In this document: one piece after another, positions 26,295 through 34,239 of the stretch
Layout of the letters: every line of letters begins with the position of its first letter
Numbering within the stretch: the first letter of the stretch is position 1
Assembly: GCF_900184265.1 (NCBI RefSeq)
Contig: NZ_FXXA01000002.1
Span: 2,652,539-2,716,538, forward strand
Source of the DNA: Eggerthella timonensis
Lineage (GTDB): Bacteria; Actinomycetota; Coriobacteriia; Coriobacteriales; Eggerthellaceae
Direction of reading: 5' to 3'
DNA: 64,000 nucleotides
Notes under the pieces: generated by a model
What the model was told of the DNA's origin: nothing
Databases searched by the model: none
The model's input: the letters and a program-made list of their open reading frames with translations, nothing else
Made by a program: the position numbers and the translations under genes

Positions 26295-26358
26295 GGCGGA
26301 CGGAGCACCGCGCGTCCGCCCTCCCTCCTCACCCGCCCCCTGCATCCTAGGGGGCGGG
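26295..26358 (+). terminator. Two hairpins inside the nap operon
   Basis: Between the cytochrome gene and napD lie an 8-bp stem (26295-26302 and 26313-26320) and a 9-bp C5/G5-rich stem (26332-26340 and 26350-26358). Neither has a T-run. They may reduce read-through into napD-napH or protect upstream mRNA. Confidence 0.45.
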
Positions 26359-26397
26359 CCCTCAGAGGAGCCGATGAACGAAGGTAAGGAACCCATC

Positions 26398-26655
26398 ATG
26401 GTCATTTCGAGTTTGGTCGTGGAAACGAGCCCCGAGCGCACCGACGACGTGGCGCTGGAGCTTGCGCAGCGCGAGGGCGTGGAGGTGCACGAGACGAACG
26501 GCTACAAGATCGTCGTCACCATCGAGGCCGAAACCGTGGACGACTCGCACGACGTCGCGAGCGGTTTCATCGGCATCGAAGGCGTCACCGGCATCAACCT
26601 CGTCTACGCGAACTTCGAAGACGACCCCACGCTCGCCAAGGCCGGTACGCGATGA
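26398..26655 (+). CDS. napD: NapD-type NapA signal-peptide chaperone
   Basis: An 85-residue ferredoxin-fold protein that binds the Tat signal of NapA and delays export until the cofactor is in place. 'VISSLVVETSPERTDDVALEL' and 'GYKIVVTIEAE...GVTGINLVYANFED' match the family. The ATG at 26398 has AAGGA 7 bases upstream and starts at the usual family position. An in-frame ATG at 26374 would add 8 residues. It overlaps napH by 4 bases. Confidence 0.9.
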   Translation: MVISSLVVETSPERTDDVALELAQREGVEVHETNGYKIVVTIEAETVDDSHDVASGFIGIEGVTGINLVYANFEDDPTLAKAGTR

Positions 26656-27572
26656 GCGACGCCCCGAACCCTCGGCGCGCGTTTCGCTGGTCCTATCTGC
26701 GCCATACGGTGCAGGCAGCGGTCCTGGCGCTGTTCGCCGCGCCGGTGCTCGTGGCAGGCTGGGGCCTGTTCGGGCTGGCCGTCGGCGGCGACGATGCCGC
26801 GCCCGCCCCTGCCGAGCTTCCCTTTTTCGGCAGCCTGTCCTCCTCTTCCGTAGGCGGGCTCGATCTCCTCGATCCCTTCGGATTCTTGCAGGTGGTCGCC
26901 GCCTCGAAGACGTTCGAACTCGATTGGCTGCTGGCCGTGCTGCCGGTGCTTGTCGTGTACGGCCTGATCAGGGGACGGGCTTTTTGCGGATGGGTGTGCC
27001 CGGTCAACCTGCTGCTGGAGATCGCGGACGCGGTGCGCCGCAAGCTGCGCCTCAACGTGCGGGAGATGCCGGTGCCGCGCCACGCGAAGCTGTGGATCGC
27101 GCTGGCGGTGCTCGCGCTGTCGGCGCTGACCAGCGTGCCGGTGTTCGAGGCGTTCTCGCCCATCAGCGCCGTCAACAAGGGCATCCTGTTCGGGGCCGTG
27201 ACAGGCGTGTGGGTGCTGCTGACCATCGTGCTGGCGGAGCTGTTCTGGGGCCACCGCGTGTGGTGCCGTTCCCTGTGCCCGCTCGGCGGCTTCTACGAAG
27301 CGCTCGGGCACATGGGCCAGGTGAACGTCAAATTCGACCGCAGCGCGTGCATCCGCTGCGACGCGTGCAAAAGCGCCTGCCTGTCCGACCCCGCCATCCT
27401 CGACCCGGTGCTCACCGAGCGCGACGTGATCGTGCGCGCGGGCGACTGCATGGCCTGCGGCTCATGCATCGACGCCTGCCCGACGCGCGCCCTGTCGTTC
27501 ACCTTGGGACGCACCGCGAAGCCCGCTCCCGCATCCTCGCCCGAGCCGGCGAGCGACGCCGTCGAAGCATGA
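26652..27572 (+). CDS. napH: NapH-type quinol-oxidising membrane ferredoxin
   Basis: A 306-residue protein with four membrane segments. Two CxxxCP motifs ('FCGWVCPVNLL' and 'WCRSLCPLGG') follow helices, and two C-terminal 4Fe-4S clusters are present ('CIRCDACKSACL' and 'CMACGSCIDACP'). This is the NapH/MauN plan, oxidising menaquinol and feeding NapG. It is coupled to napD (ATGA overlap) and is last in the cluster. The operon order G-A-cytochrome-D-H with no napC implies a NapGH-driven pathway. Confidence 0.9.
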   Translation: MSDAPNPRRAFRWSYLRHTVQAAVLALFAAPVLVAGWGLFGLAVGGDDAAPAPAELPFFGSLSSSSVGGLDLLDPFGFLQVVAASKTFELDWLLAVLPVLVVYGLIRGRAFCGWVCPVNLLLEIADAVRRKLRLNVREMPVPRHAKLWIALAVLALSALTSVPVFEAFSPISAVNKGILFGAVTGVWVLLTIVLAELFWGHRVWCRSLCPLGGFYEALGHMGQVNVKFDRSACIRCDACKSACLSDPAILDPVLTERDVIVRAGDCMACGSCIDACPTRALSFTLGRTAKPAPASSPEPASDAVEA

Positions 27573-27626
27573 CGGTGCCGCTTCAGAAGCGCCGCGCGGC
27601 TTCGCGGCGCTTCTGAAGCGGCACCG
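27573..27626. terminator. Bidirectional terminator between nap and the regulator genes
   Basis: Perfect 24-bp arms (27573-27596 and 27603-27626) with a 6-base loop lie between the convergent napH and response regulator genes. It is strong enough to act from both sides. Confidence 0.8.
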
Positions 27627-27643
27627 CGCGCCCGGGAGAATCC

Positions 27644-28288
27644 CTACACGTTCAGCAGCTTGTGCCTCAGGGCATAGTCCACGAGGTCGGCGCGGGTTTT
27701 CAGGCCGAGCTTCTGGTATATCTTCGAGCGATGGGCCTCGACGGTCTTCACCGAAAGGAATATCTGCTCGGATATCTCCTTGTTCGTGAAGCCCTTGGCC
27801 AGAAGCTGCAGGATCTCCAACTCGCGGTTCGACAGCTGCTGGTAGGAGCGGTCCTCCTCCTCGCCACCCGTCACGAGCTGCTTGGTGAGCAGCGCCGTCA
27901 TCTTCGGGTGGATGTAGCTGCCGCCCTCGGCCACGGCATGGACCGCTGCGATGAGCTCCTCGGACGTCGAGTTCTTCAGCACGTAGCCCGCAGCTCCCCC
28001 GCGCAGCGTGTAGAACAGGTACTCGGGCTCGGCGAACATCGTGAGGATGACCACCTTCGTGCCGGGGAAGTCCTTCGCGATCTTCTCGCATGCTACCAGC
28101 CCGCTCTGCCCCGGCGGCATGGAGATGTCCATGAGCAGGATGTCGGGCTTCTCGCGGGCCACGATGGCGTAGGCCTGCGCGCCGTCGGCCGCCTCTGCCA
28201 CCACGCGCACCTCGGGATCCTGCTCGAGGATCATCCTGAAGCCCGCGCGCACCACCTCGTGATCGTCTGCCAGCATGACGCGGATCAT
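27644..28288 (-). CDS. NarL/LuxR-family response regulator
   Basis: A 214-residue two-domain regulator. The receiver domain starts 'MIRVMLADDHEVVRAGF' (acidic pair D8/D9), has the phospho-acceptor in 'DILLMDISMPPGQSG' and the conserved lysine in 'AGYVLKNSTSEEL'. The C-terminal LuxR-type helix-turn-helix spans about residues 150-205 ('LSNRELEILQLLAKGFTNKEISEQIFLSVKTVEAHRSKIYQKL'). It overlaps the kinase gene by 4 bases (ATGA). It converges with nap, so nap control is plausible but not shown. Confidence 0.92.
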   Translation of the reverse strand: MIRVMLADDHEVVRAGFRMILEQDPEVRVVAEAADGAQAYAIVAREKPDILLMDISMPPGQSGLVACEKIAKDFPGTKVVILTMFAEPEYLFYTLRGGAAGYVLKNSTSEELIAAVHAVAEGGSYIHPKMTALLTKQLVTGGEEEDRSYQQLSNRELEILQLLAKGFTNKEISEQIFLSVKTVEAHRSKIYQKLGLKTRADLVDYALRHKLLNV

Positions 28289-29484
28289 GCGCCCACCTCC
28301 TTGCCTTCCACCACGTGCATCGGCGCGACCAGCGTCATCTTCGTGCCGTGCTCGTCGGATTCCATCGTCAACGTGGCGCCGATGACGCTCGCGCGCTCCT
28401 GCATGCCCACGAGGCCGCAGCCGCTGCCCTTGATCTCGGGCTGCTCGGTGTTGAAGCCGCACCCGTGGTCCACGACGCTCACGTGCAGCCATCCGGCCGA
28501 ATCCTCGAGCTGCACGATCACCTTCTCGGAGCCCGAGTACTTGCAGGCGTTCAGGATGGCCTCCTGGCAGATGCGGTACGCCTGCGTCTCGAGCGCCTGG
28601 TCGAAGCGATCGCGCGACAGGCTGCCCTCGAACACGATCTCGCTGCCGTACGTGCGCTCGAACACGGCCGCCTGCGAGCGCAGGGCGGCCACGAAGCCCA
28701 GGTGGTCGAGCGCCGAGGGGCGCAGCTCCACCGAGATGTTGTGCAGCTCGTCGAGCACGCGGTCCAGGTCGTTGTTGGCCTCGGCGAGCAGCTCCGCGCC
28801 CTCGGCGTCCACGTGCGAAGCAAGGCGCTTGAACACGAACGACAGCGTGAGCAGCTCCTGCGCGATGCCGTCGTGCAGCTCGCGCGAGATGCGCTTGCGC
28901 TCGTCCTCCTGCGCGGCGATGACGCGCGAGAGCTCCGAGCGGATGAAGATGGGGTTCTTCTGGCTGTCCGAGCGCTTCTCGGCTGCGATGCTCTCGAAGT
29001 CCATGAAGTCGCTCGACACCACCTTCAGGCCGCACAGCGTGTCGCCCAACCCCTCGATGAGCCGATGGAACGCCGCCTCGTGCTGGTCGCTGGCCGTGCG
29101 GAAGGCGCACAGCAGCACGGCCACCACGCGCCCGCCGCGCGTGAGGGGCAGCGCGCAGAAGCTGTGCAGGTCCTCGGCGAACACGATAGGGTACGACGAG
29201 TACTCGCGCGGGTCGATCTCCTCGTCGATGTCGGTGAACATCATGGGCTTGCCCGCCTTGATGGTGATGCCGCCGATGCCGTGCCCGGGCGCGAGCACGA
29301 TGCGTCGATGGCGCTCGCCGGTGGCACCCGCGCTGTATACCCACTTGAGCGGCGCGCCGATGAAGGCCGTCAGCCCGATGGACACGAAATCGAACCCGTA
29401 GCGGTCCTTGATGTCGTGCACGGCCTGCGCGTACTTGTCGCACGTGCCCGCCAGCTCCCGCTCGCTGAAATTGGACGCTCCCAC
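28285..29484 (-). CDS. GAF-domain sensor histidine kinase (HisKA_3/NreB-NarX type)
   Basis: A soluble kinase of about 399 residues with no membrane helix. An N-terminal GAF-like sensing domain (residues about 15-170) is followed by a HisKA_3 dimerisation domain with the phosphorylated histidine in 'EDERKRISRELHDGIAQELL'. The ATPase domain has 'CQEAILNACKYSG' (N box) and 'VVDHGCGFN...GSGCGLVGMQERA' (G boxes). The start GTG 29484 follows AGGGGGAG; a TTG at 29529 is the alternative. It forms a two-gene unit with its regulator. The GAF ligand is unknown; nitrate would fit the context and is inference. Confidence 0.9.
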   Translation of the reverse strand: MGASNFSERELAGTCDKYAQAVHDIKDRYGFDFVSIGLTAFIGAPLKWVYSAGATGERHRRIVLAPGHGIGGITIKAGKPMMFTDIDEEIDPREYSSYPIVFAEDLHSFCALPLTRGGRVVAVLLCAFRTASDQHEAAFHRLIEGLGDTLCGLKVVSSDFMDFESIAAEKRSDSQKNPIFIRSELSRVIAAQEDERKRISRELHDGIAQELLTLSFVFKRLASHVDAEGAELLAEANNDLDRVLDELHNISVELRPSALDHLGFVAALRSQAAVFERTYGSEIVFEGSLSRDRFDQALETQAYRICQEAILNACKYSGSEKVIVQLEDSAGWLHVSVVDHGCGFNTEQPEIKGSGCGLVGMQERASVIGATLTMESDEHGTKMTLVAPMHVVEGKEVGA

Positions 29485-29584
29485 CGCGTCTCCCCCTGTC
29501 CGTCGTCGACCCGCTCGTTCGCTCGTCAACAGGCCATTATCCCCTACTTCGCTCCGTTTTGCACGGGATGCGTCGTTGAATGCC

Positions 29585-30172
29585 TCAACGACGCGCGTAA
29601 TCCGCCATACGGCAGGCTCCCGCCGCGCCGCTTTCCCTGACCAAGCGCTCGTTCTCGTCGGTTATGCCGCCGAGCGCGAGCACGGGCACGTGCGCGCGCC
29701 GCACGATCGCGCGCAGAAACGGCAGTCCCTTCGCTGCCGTCGCCGGCTTGCACGAGGGGGCGAACACGGGGCTCGCGACGAGCGCGTCGGCCCCGAGCGC
29801 CTCAGCCTCGTCCACCTCCTCGACCTCGTGGACGTTCGTGCCCACCCAGGAGAACCCCTCCGGGCGGCCCCGCGCGCGCAGCAGCGGCAGCGGCAGGTGC
29901 ACGGTCGCGCACCCGATGCGGCGCGCCGCGTCCACCTGCGTATGCGCGGCGAACGCGATGCCGCAGCGGGCGCAGGCGGCGGCCACCTCGGCCGCGAGGC
30001 GCGCGTACGCATCGGCGTCGAGGCCCTTCTCGCGCAGGATGACCGCGTCGACGGCCCCTGCCCCCGCGAGGAGCTCCACCTGTTGCGGCAGCGGGCGCGC
30101 GCAGCCCAGGCGGTCGGTGACGAAGACGCGCGCGAACGACGGGATCCGCCGTCCGGGCTCACAGGCGCACAT
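29585..30172 (-). CDS. thiE: Thiamine phosphate synthase-like protein (ThiE/TenI family)
   Basis: A 195-residue TIM barrel, slightly shorter than usual ThiE. It shows 'VFVTDRLGCARPLPQQVE', 'AVILREKGLDADAYARLAAEV', 'TNVHEVEEVDEAEALGADALVASPVFAPSCKP' and 'VPVLALGGITDEN'. ThiE joins the pyrimidine and thiazole parts of thiamine; TenI homologues instead isomerise the thiazole. The usual pyrimidine-site 'FPTxTK' is changed to 'FAPSCK', so TenI is possible. It overlaps thiH by 14 bases and ends the thiSFGHE operon. Confidence 0.8.
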   Translation of the reverse strand: MCACEPGRRIPSFARVFVTDRLGCARPLPQQVELLAGAGAVDAVILREKGLDADAYARLAAEVAAACARCGIAFAAHTQVDAARRIGCATVHLPLPLLRARGRPEGFSWVGTNVHEVEEVDEAEALGADALVASPVFAPSCKPATAAKGLPFLRAIVRRAHVPVLALGGITDENERLVRESGAAGACRMADYARR

Positions 30173-31376
30173 AGTCGTTCATCACCGGTTCCAGGCCGGC
30201 CGCGCGCAGGGCGGCGCGCACCTGGGGCACGTCGCGGCCGTCGGCGATCTCGAACTGGTCGTCGCCCGCCCCCTCCTCGCCCGCGTGCTCGCCGACGCCC
30301 GTGGACACCCCGGCCGATATCTTCGTGGCGGCGATGCCCATGGCCTCGTCGCGGAAGCCCGCGCGCTCGCGCGACGAGATGGTGATGCCCGCCTGCGGCA
30401 GCAGCAGACGGTAAGCGCACATCACCTGCAGAAGCTGGCGCTCGCCCACGTCGCGCGGCCCCAGCGAGCCGTTGCCGACGATGGGCCGCAGCCGCGGGCA
30501 CGACAGCGACAGCTCGGCGTGCGGGTAGGCGCGCTGCACGAGCCACGCGTGCAGGCCGCAGGCGAGCGCGTCGCGCCGGAAGTCTCCCAGGCCCAAGAGG
30601 GCGCCGAACGCCGCGCCCCGCATGCCGCCTCTCAGCGCGCGCTCCTGGGCGTTCGCGCGGTACGGGAACACGCGCTTGCGCCCCGCCAAGTGGAGCTTGC
30701 CGTAGAGCGCAGGGTCGTACGTCTCCTGGAACACCGTGACGTAGTCGACGCCGCATGCGTGCAGGTAGGCGTACTCGTCCTCGTTCATCGGGTACACCTC
30801 CACGCCCACCATGCGGAAGCGCTCGGCGGCCAGCTTGCACGCCTCGCCGATGTAGGCGACGTCGGTGCGAACCCGGTCCTCGCCCGTGAGCAGCAGGATC
30901 TCCTCGAGGCCCGTCGCCGCGATGGCGTCGAGCTCGGCGACGATGCCGTCCGCGTCGAGACGCGCGCGGCAGATGTCGTTGTCGCGGTTGAACCCGCAGT
31001 ACACGCAGTGGTTGTCGCAGTAGTTCGCCAGGTACAACGGCGTGAACAGGTACGCGGTGCTGCCGAACCAGCGCCGGCGCGCGGCGCGGGCGGCGACGGC
31101 CACCTCCTCCAGCAGCGGCTCGGCGGCCGGCGACAGCAGCGCGCCGAAGCCTTCGGGCGAAAGGCGGTCGGCCGCGAGCGCGGCGCGCACGTCGGCCTCG
31201 CCCACGGCGTCGAAGTCGAACGACGATGCGCGGCCGAGCAGCTCGCCGAGCACGGGCGAGTCGGTGACGTCCATGTCGGGAAGGTAGGTCAAGGGATCGA
31301 TGCCGCGGTCGCGCGCCACGTCCGCCGGGTCCACGGCGTCGAGGCGCGGGAAGCGCGGGGCGCGTGCGATGTCCAT
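30159..31376 (-). CDS. thiH: 2-iminoacetate synthase
   Basis: A 405-residue radical-SAM enzyme that cleaves tyrosine to dehydroglycine for the thiazole of thiamine. The cluster motif is 'YCDNHCVYCGF' (CxxxCxxC), in 'TPLYLANYCDNHCVYCGFNRDNDI'. Other ThiH signatures are 'LLLTGEDRVRTDVAYIGEACKL', 'VYPMNEDEYAYLHACGVDYVTVFQETYDPALY' and 'SSRERAGFRDEAMGIAATKISAGVSTGVG'. The length is slightly above the usual 370-380 because of an N-terminal extension. It lies 9 bases after thiG. Confidence 0.94.
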   Translation of the reverse strand: MDIARAPRFPRLDAVDPADVARDRGIDPLTYLPDMDVTDSPVLGELLGRASSFDFDAVGEADVRAALAADRLSPEGFGALLSPAAEPLLEEVAVAARAARRRWFGSTAYLFTPLYLANYCDNHCVYCGFNRDNDICRARLDADGIVAELDAIAATGLEEILLLTGEDRVRTDVAYIGEACKLAAERFRMVGVEVYPMNEDEYAYLHACGVDYVTVFQETYDPALYGKLHLAGRKRVFPYRANAQERALRGGMRGAAFGALLGLGDFRRDALACGLHAWLVQRAYPHAELSLSCPRLRPIVGNGSLGPRDVGERQLLQVMCAYRLLLPQAGITISSRERAGFRDEAMGIAATKISAGVSTGVGEHAGEEGAGDDQFEIADGRDVPQVRAALRAAGLEPVMNDYVRL

Positions 31377-31385
31377 GCGCGCCCC

Positions 31386-32159
31386 CTAGTCCGCGAGGAA
31401 GCCGGTGAGGGGCGAGGAGGCCTCGGCGCGGTCGAGCACGCGTCCCATGCCGGCGAGGTAGCCCGCGCGGCCCGCCTCCACGGCGCGCTTGAACGCGGCC
31501 GCCATGAGGGGCACGTCGCCCGCCGTGGCCACCGCGGTGTTCGCCATGACCGCGGCCGCGCCCAGCTCCATGGCCTCGCACGCCTGGGACGGCCGGCCGA
31601 TGCCCGCGTCCACGATGACGGGCACGTCCACCTCCTCGACGATGATCTTGATGAAATCGCGCGCCGCCAGGCCCTTGTTCGAGCCGATGGGCGCCGCCAG
31701 CGGCATGACGGCCGCCGCGCCCGCCCGCACGAGGTCGCGCGCGCAGACGAGGTCGGGGAACATGTAGGGCAGCACGACGAAGCCCTCCTCGGCCAGCAGC
31801 GCCGTGGCCCGCACGGTTTCGGCGTTGTCGGGCATGAGGTAGGCCGCATCGCGAATGACCTCCACCTTCACGAAGTCGCCGCAGCCCATCGCCCGGGCCA
31901 GCCGCGCGATGCGCACCGCCTCCTCGGCCGTGCGCGCCCCCGACGTGTTCGGCAGCAGCGTCACGCCTTCGGGGATGGCGTCGAGGATGCTCTCGTCCTG
32001 CCCCGTGTTCGCGCGGCGCACGGCCAGCGTGACGATCTCGGCGCCCGCGTCGCGCACCGCCGCCTCCACGAGGTCGAGGTTGAACTTCCCCGACCCCAGG
32101 ATGAAGCGCGAGGTGAACGTACGGCCGCCGAGCGACCAGGTGTCCGGTTCGTATGCCAT
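31386..32159 (-). CDS. thiG: Thiazole synthase
   Basis: A 257-residue TIM-barrel enzyme that builds thiazole phosphate from deoxyxylulose phosphate, dehydroglycine and ThiS thiocarboxylate. It is recognised by '[21 protein letters not shown]', '[21 protein letters not shown]', '[51 protein letters not shown]'. The ATG at 32159 matches the family start; the longer upstream frame is not coding-like. It is third in the thi operon. Confidence 0.95.
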   Translation of the reverse strand: MAYEPDTWSLGGRTFTSRFILGSGKFNLDLVEAAVRDAGAEIVTLAVRRANTGQDESILDAIPEGVTLLPNTSGARTAEEAVRIARLARAMGCGDFVKVEVIRDAAYLMPDNAETVRATALLAEEGFVVLPYMFPDLVCARDLVRAGAAAVMPLAAPIGSNKGLAARDFIKIIVEEVDVPVIVDAGIGRPSQACEAMELGAAAVMANTAVATAGDVPLMAAAFKRAVEAGRAGYLAGMGRVLDRAEASSPLTGFLAD

Positions 32160-32205
32160 GGCTATCCCTTCCCGGCCGCCTCCGCGGCCCGTTTCGCGTA
32201 TGTCG

Positions 32206-32814
32206 TCACTCTTTTTCGAGACCCAGCACGAGGCGTACCGCGACGAGCGCCTGCTGCGCCGCGCACAGGGCGACCCGCGGCGCGAACAGCGCGGCGTCCG
32301 CCACGTCGGTGGCGCCGTCGCCGCACACGTACAGCCGCCGTCCCGCCCGGCGCGTGACCACGGCGTCGGCCGGGCCCGCGCCCGCCATGCCGCTGCCCGC
32401 AACCACCACGGTGTCCGGCGTTTCCGTCAAGAGCGCGTTCACGAGGTCGGCCTTGCATGCGGGGTCGTCGAAGGCCTCGCACACGATGCGCTCGCCCGCG
32501 AACAGCGCCGCCGCGTTGCCGGCGTCCACGCGCACGCGGTCGAGCGCCAGCTCGATGCCCGGCTCGATGCGCCGCAGCTGCTCGGCAAGCGCCTCGGTCT
32601 TCGGCCGACCGAGGTGCTCGCGGAAGTAGTGCTGGCGGTTCAGGTTGCCCTCGTCCACGCGGTCGAAGTCCACGAGGTGCAGCGCGCCCACCCCCGAGCG
32701 CGCCAGCATGACGGCGATGTGCGACCCCAGGCCGCCGAGCCCCGCCACGCCCACGCGCGCCGCCGCCAGCCTTGCGCGCGCGTCCGCGCCGATGCGACGG
32801 GCGAGCGCGTCCAT
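32206..32814 (-). CDS. thiF: ThiS adenylyltransferase
   Basis: A 202-residue E1-like enzyme that adenylates the C-terminus of ThiS. It has the nucleotide-binding motif '[23 protein letters not shown]' and '[20 protein letters not shown]', the E1/MoeB hallmark. It is the short ThiF form without the C-terminal zinc/cysteine region of MoeB. The ATG at 32814 overlaps the thiS stop (TGATG). Its partner is the adjacent ThiS. Confidence 0.93.
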   Translation of the reverse strand: MDALARRIGADARARLAAARVGVAGLGGLGSHIAVMLARSGVGALHLVDFDRVDEGNLNRQHYFREHLGRPKTEALAEQLRRIEPGIELALDRVRVDAGNAAALFAGERIVCEAFDDPACKADLVNALLTETPDTVVVAGSGMAGAGPADAVVTRRAGRRLYVCGDGATDVADAALFAPRVALCAAQQALVAVRLVLGLEKE

Positions 32815-33011
32815 CAGCCGCCTCCCACGAAGCGGACCACCTCGAGCGCGTCGTCCGCCCGCAGCACCGTGGCCGCGTACGCGTCGCGCGGCACGATCCG
32901 GCCGTTCAGCTCGCATGCCACGCGCGCGGCGTCCACGCCGTCGAGCGCCAGCAGCTCGGCGAGCGTCCCGCCGTCTGCCTCGGGCCGCTCGGCCCCGTTC
33001 ACCTTCGCCAC
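32814..33011 (-). CDS. thiS: Sulfur carrier protein ThiS
   Basis: A 65-residue ubiquitin-fold protein starting at GTG 33011, with GGAGG a few bases upstream. It begins 'VAKVNGAERPEADGGTLAELL' and ends in glycines ('VVRFVGGG'). The C-terminal Gly-Gly is the site adenylated by ThiF and then thiocarboxylated. It is first in the thi operon. The frame continues far upstream without a stop, into the signal peptidase gene, so the start rests on the ribosome site and family length. Confidence 0.9.
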   Translation of the reverse strand: MAKVNGAERPEADGGTLAELLALDGVDAARVACELNGRIVPRDAYAATVLRADDALEVVRFVGGG

Positions 33012-33057
33012 CGCCCCTCCTCTCCGCCCGCCGGCGCATAGCCGCCCTCCAGGCATG

Positions 33058-33121
33058 AAAAAAGCGCGCACGAAGCAGATCGCACCCGAGGTGGTGCGCC
33101 CCTTCGTACGCGCTTGCGTAC
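33058..33121 (-). promoter_or_regulatory. Leader terminator/anti-terminator pair upstream of thiS
   Basis: On the minus strand a 12-bp stem (33102-33113 with 33064-33075, one G-U pair) is followed by six T (33058-33063), an intrinsic terminator before thiS. A shorter hairpin, GTACGC-AAGC-GCGTAC (33106-33121), overlaps its 5' arm and would exclude it. A TATCCT box lies upstream (about 33134-33139). No TPP riboswitch motif is seen, so the controlling signal is unknown. Confidence 0.6.
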
Positions 33122-33214
33122 TCTCACGACGGCTAGGATACCGGACTTCGCCCGCCCCCGCAACGCCCCGCCGGCGAACGGCGGGCGGGGCGCGTCGCCG
33201 CGAGGGCGCGAGGG

Positions 33215-33478
33215 CTAACCGGGCGCCACGATGCGGTAGCGGTTCGAAAGGCGCGAGCCGTCTTCGGCGAAGCGCGACTCCACCGTCAGGTAGCCCTTGC
33301 GCTTCAGCTCCCGAACGGCCAGCTTGATCGCGTCGTCGCTGTAACCGGACAGCATGCTCATCTGGCGCTTCGACAGGATCGCGCCGCCGCCCTCCGTGGA
33401 ATGCGCGGCGATCATGCCCATCACGCACATCTGCGCGGGCGACAGGTGCTCCCGGGGGTCGGCCGCTTCGACCCTCAT
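33215..33478 (-). CDS. Small winged-helix DNA-binding protein
   Basis: An 87-residue protein. The segment 'LSPAQMCVMGMIAAHSTEGGGAILSKRQMSMLSGYSDDAIKLAVRELKRKGYLTVESRF' reads as a helix-turn-helix plus wing, and the end 'SRLSNRYRIV' is common in bacterial winged-helix regulators. It is the last gene of the SipW/TasA-like operon. Its ATG overlaps a TGA that would end the signal peptidase if one base were restored. It may regulate the operon, but this is inference. A GC hairpin follows at about 33164-33192. Confidence 0.78.
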   Translation of the reverse strand: MRVEAADPREHLSPAQMCVMGMIAAHSTEGGGAILSKRQMSMLSGYSDDAIKLAVRELKRKGYLTVESRFAEDGSRLSNRYRIVAPG

Positions 33479-34163
33479 CGGAAACCCCCTCCCCGCATGC
33501 GGCGCGCGTCAGCGCGGCGGGCGGGGCGACGTGGCGCCCGCGCAGCGCGGCGAGCTCGGCCTCCAGCGCGCGCGACCGCGCCTGCTCCTGGGCCAGCGCG
33601 CGGGCGCTCTCCCTCCTGCGCTGGGCGAGCAGGCCGGCGAACCGCTTTACCTGCAGCCCGATGAGGACGGAGAACGGCGCCAGCACGAGCACCACGTAGC
33701 CCAGCGGCGACTTGAAGAACTGGAACACGTAGCCCGCCTGGGGGATGCGGAACGCGTACTGCCCCACCACCCGGCTGAACGGCGCGGGGTACGCGTCGTC
33801 GTCGCCGGTGGTGGTGCCGTAGGTGACGAACGCCCGCTCGCCCTCGTACTCCGTGATCTCGCGGATCTTGTGCGTGAACACCTCGCCGTAGCTGTCGGGG
33901 TCGATGGACTCGAACGTCACGATATCGCCCGGCCCCAGCGTGGCGGGATCGACCGCATGCGATACCGCGATGTCGCCCACCTGGAACTCGGTCCGCATGG
34001 AATCGGACAGCACGACGTAGGGCTTCCACCCCAGCAGGCTGGCCTCTCCCCGTCCCGACGCGAGCGTCGTCGCCACGACGACCGCCGTGAAGCACAGCGT
34101 GAGCGCGAAGACGACGCTGGCCAAAACGCTTGCGATCCTATGCGATATTGTGCGGCCGGACAT
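33475..34163 (-). CDS. SipW-type signal peptidase I, frame disrupted near its 3' end
   Basis: An archaeal/SipW-type (ER-type) signal peptidase. A membrane helix (residues 10-32) leads to the catalytic serine S55 in 'VVLSDSMRT', then histidine H98 in 'VFTHKIRE', a GD-rich 'AFVTYGTTTGDDD' box, a second helix (152-172) and a basic coiled-coil tail. The frame has no stop where one is expected and stays open into thiS. One extra G in the run at 33485-33489 or 33491-33494 (minus strand) would end it at 33475, overlapping the next ATG as ATGA. The catalytic domain is intact. It presumably processes the SipW-cognate proteins encoded upstream in the operon. Confidence 0.85.
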
Positions 34164-34239
34164 GGTACTCCTTCGCAGGAATGCGGGAGGAACGTTGAAC
34201 GCCCTCCCGCAGATAGCAGCTCGACATCAAATGAAAGGC

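Noticed and set aside
33012-33214. TPP riboswitch before thiS
   Set aside because: The conserved CUGAGA and ACCUGAUC-type blocks are not present in either strand of the leader.
32814-34163. A single 449-residue protein joining the signal peptidase to ThiS
   Set aside because: The middle part is arginine-rich shadow sequence across the winged-helix gene and a terminator; ThiS has its own ribosome site and normal length. A lost stop at a homopolymer is the better explanation.
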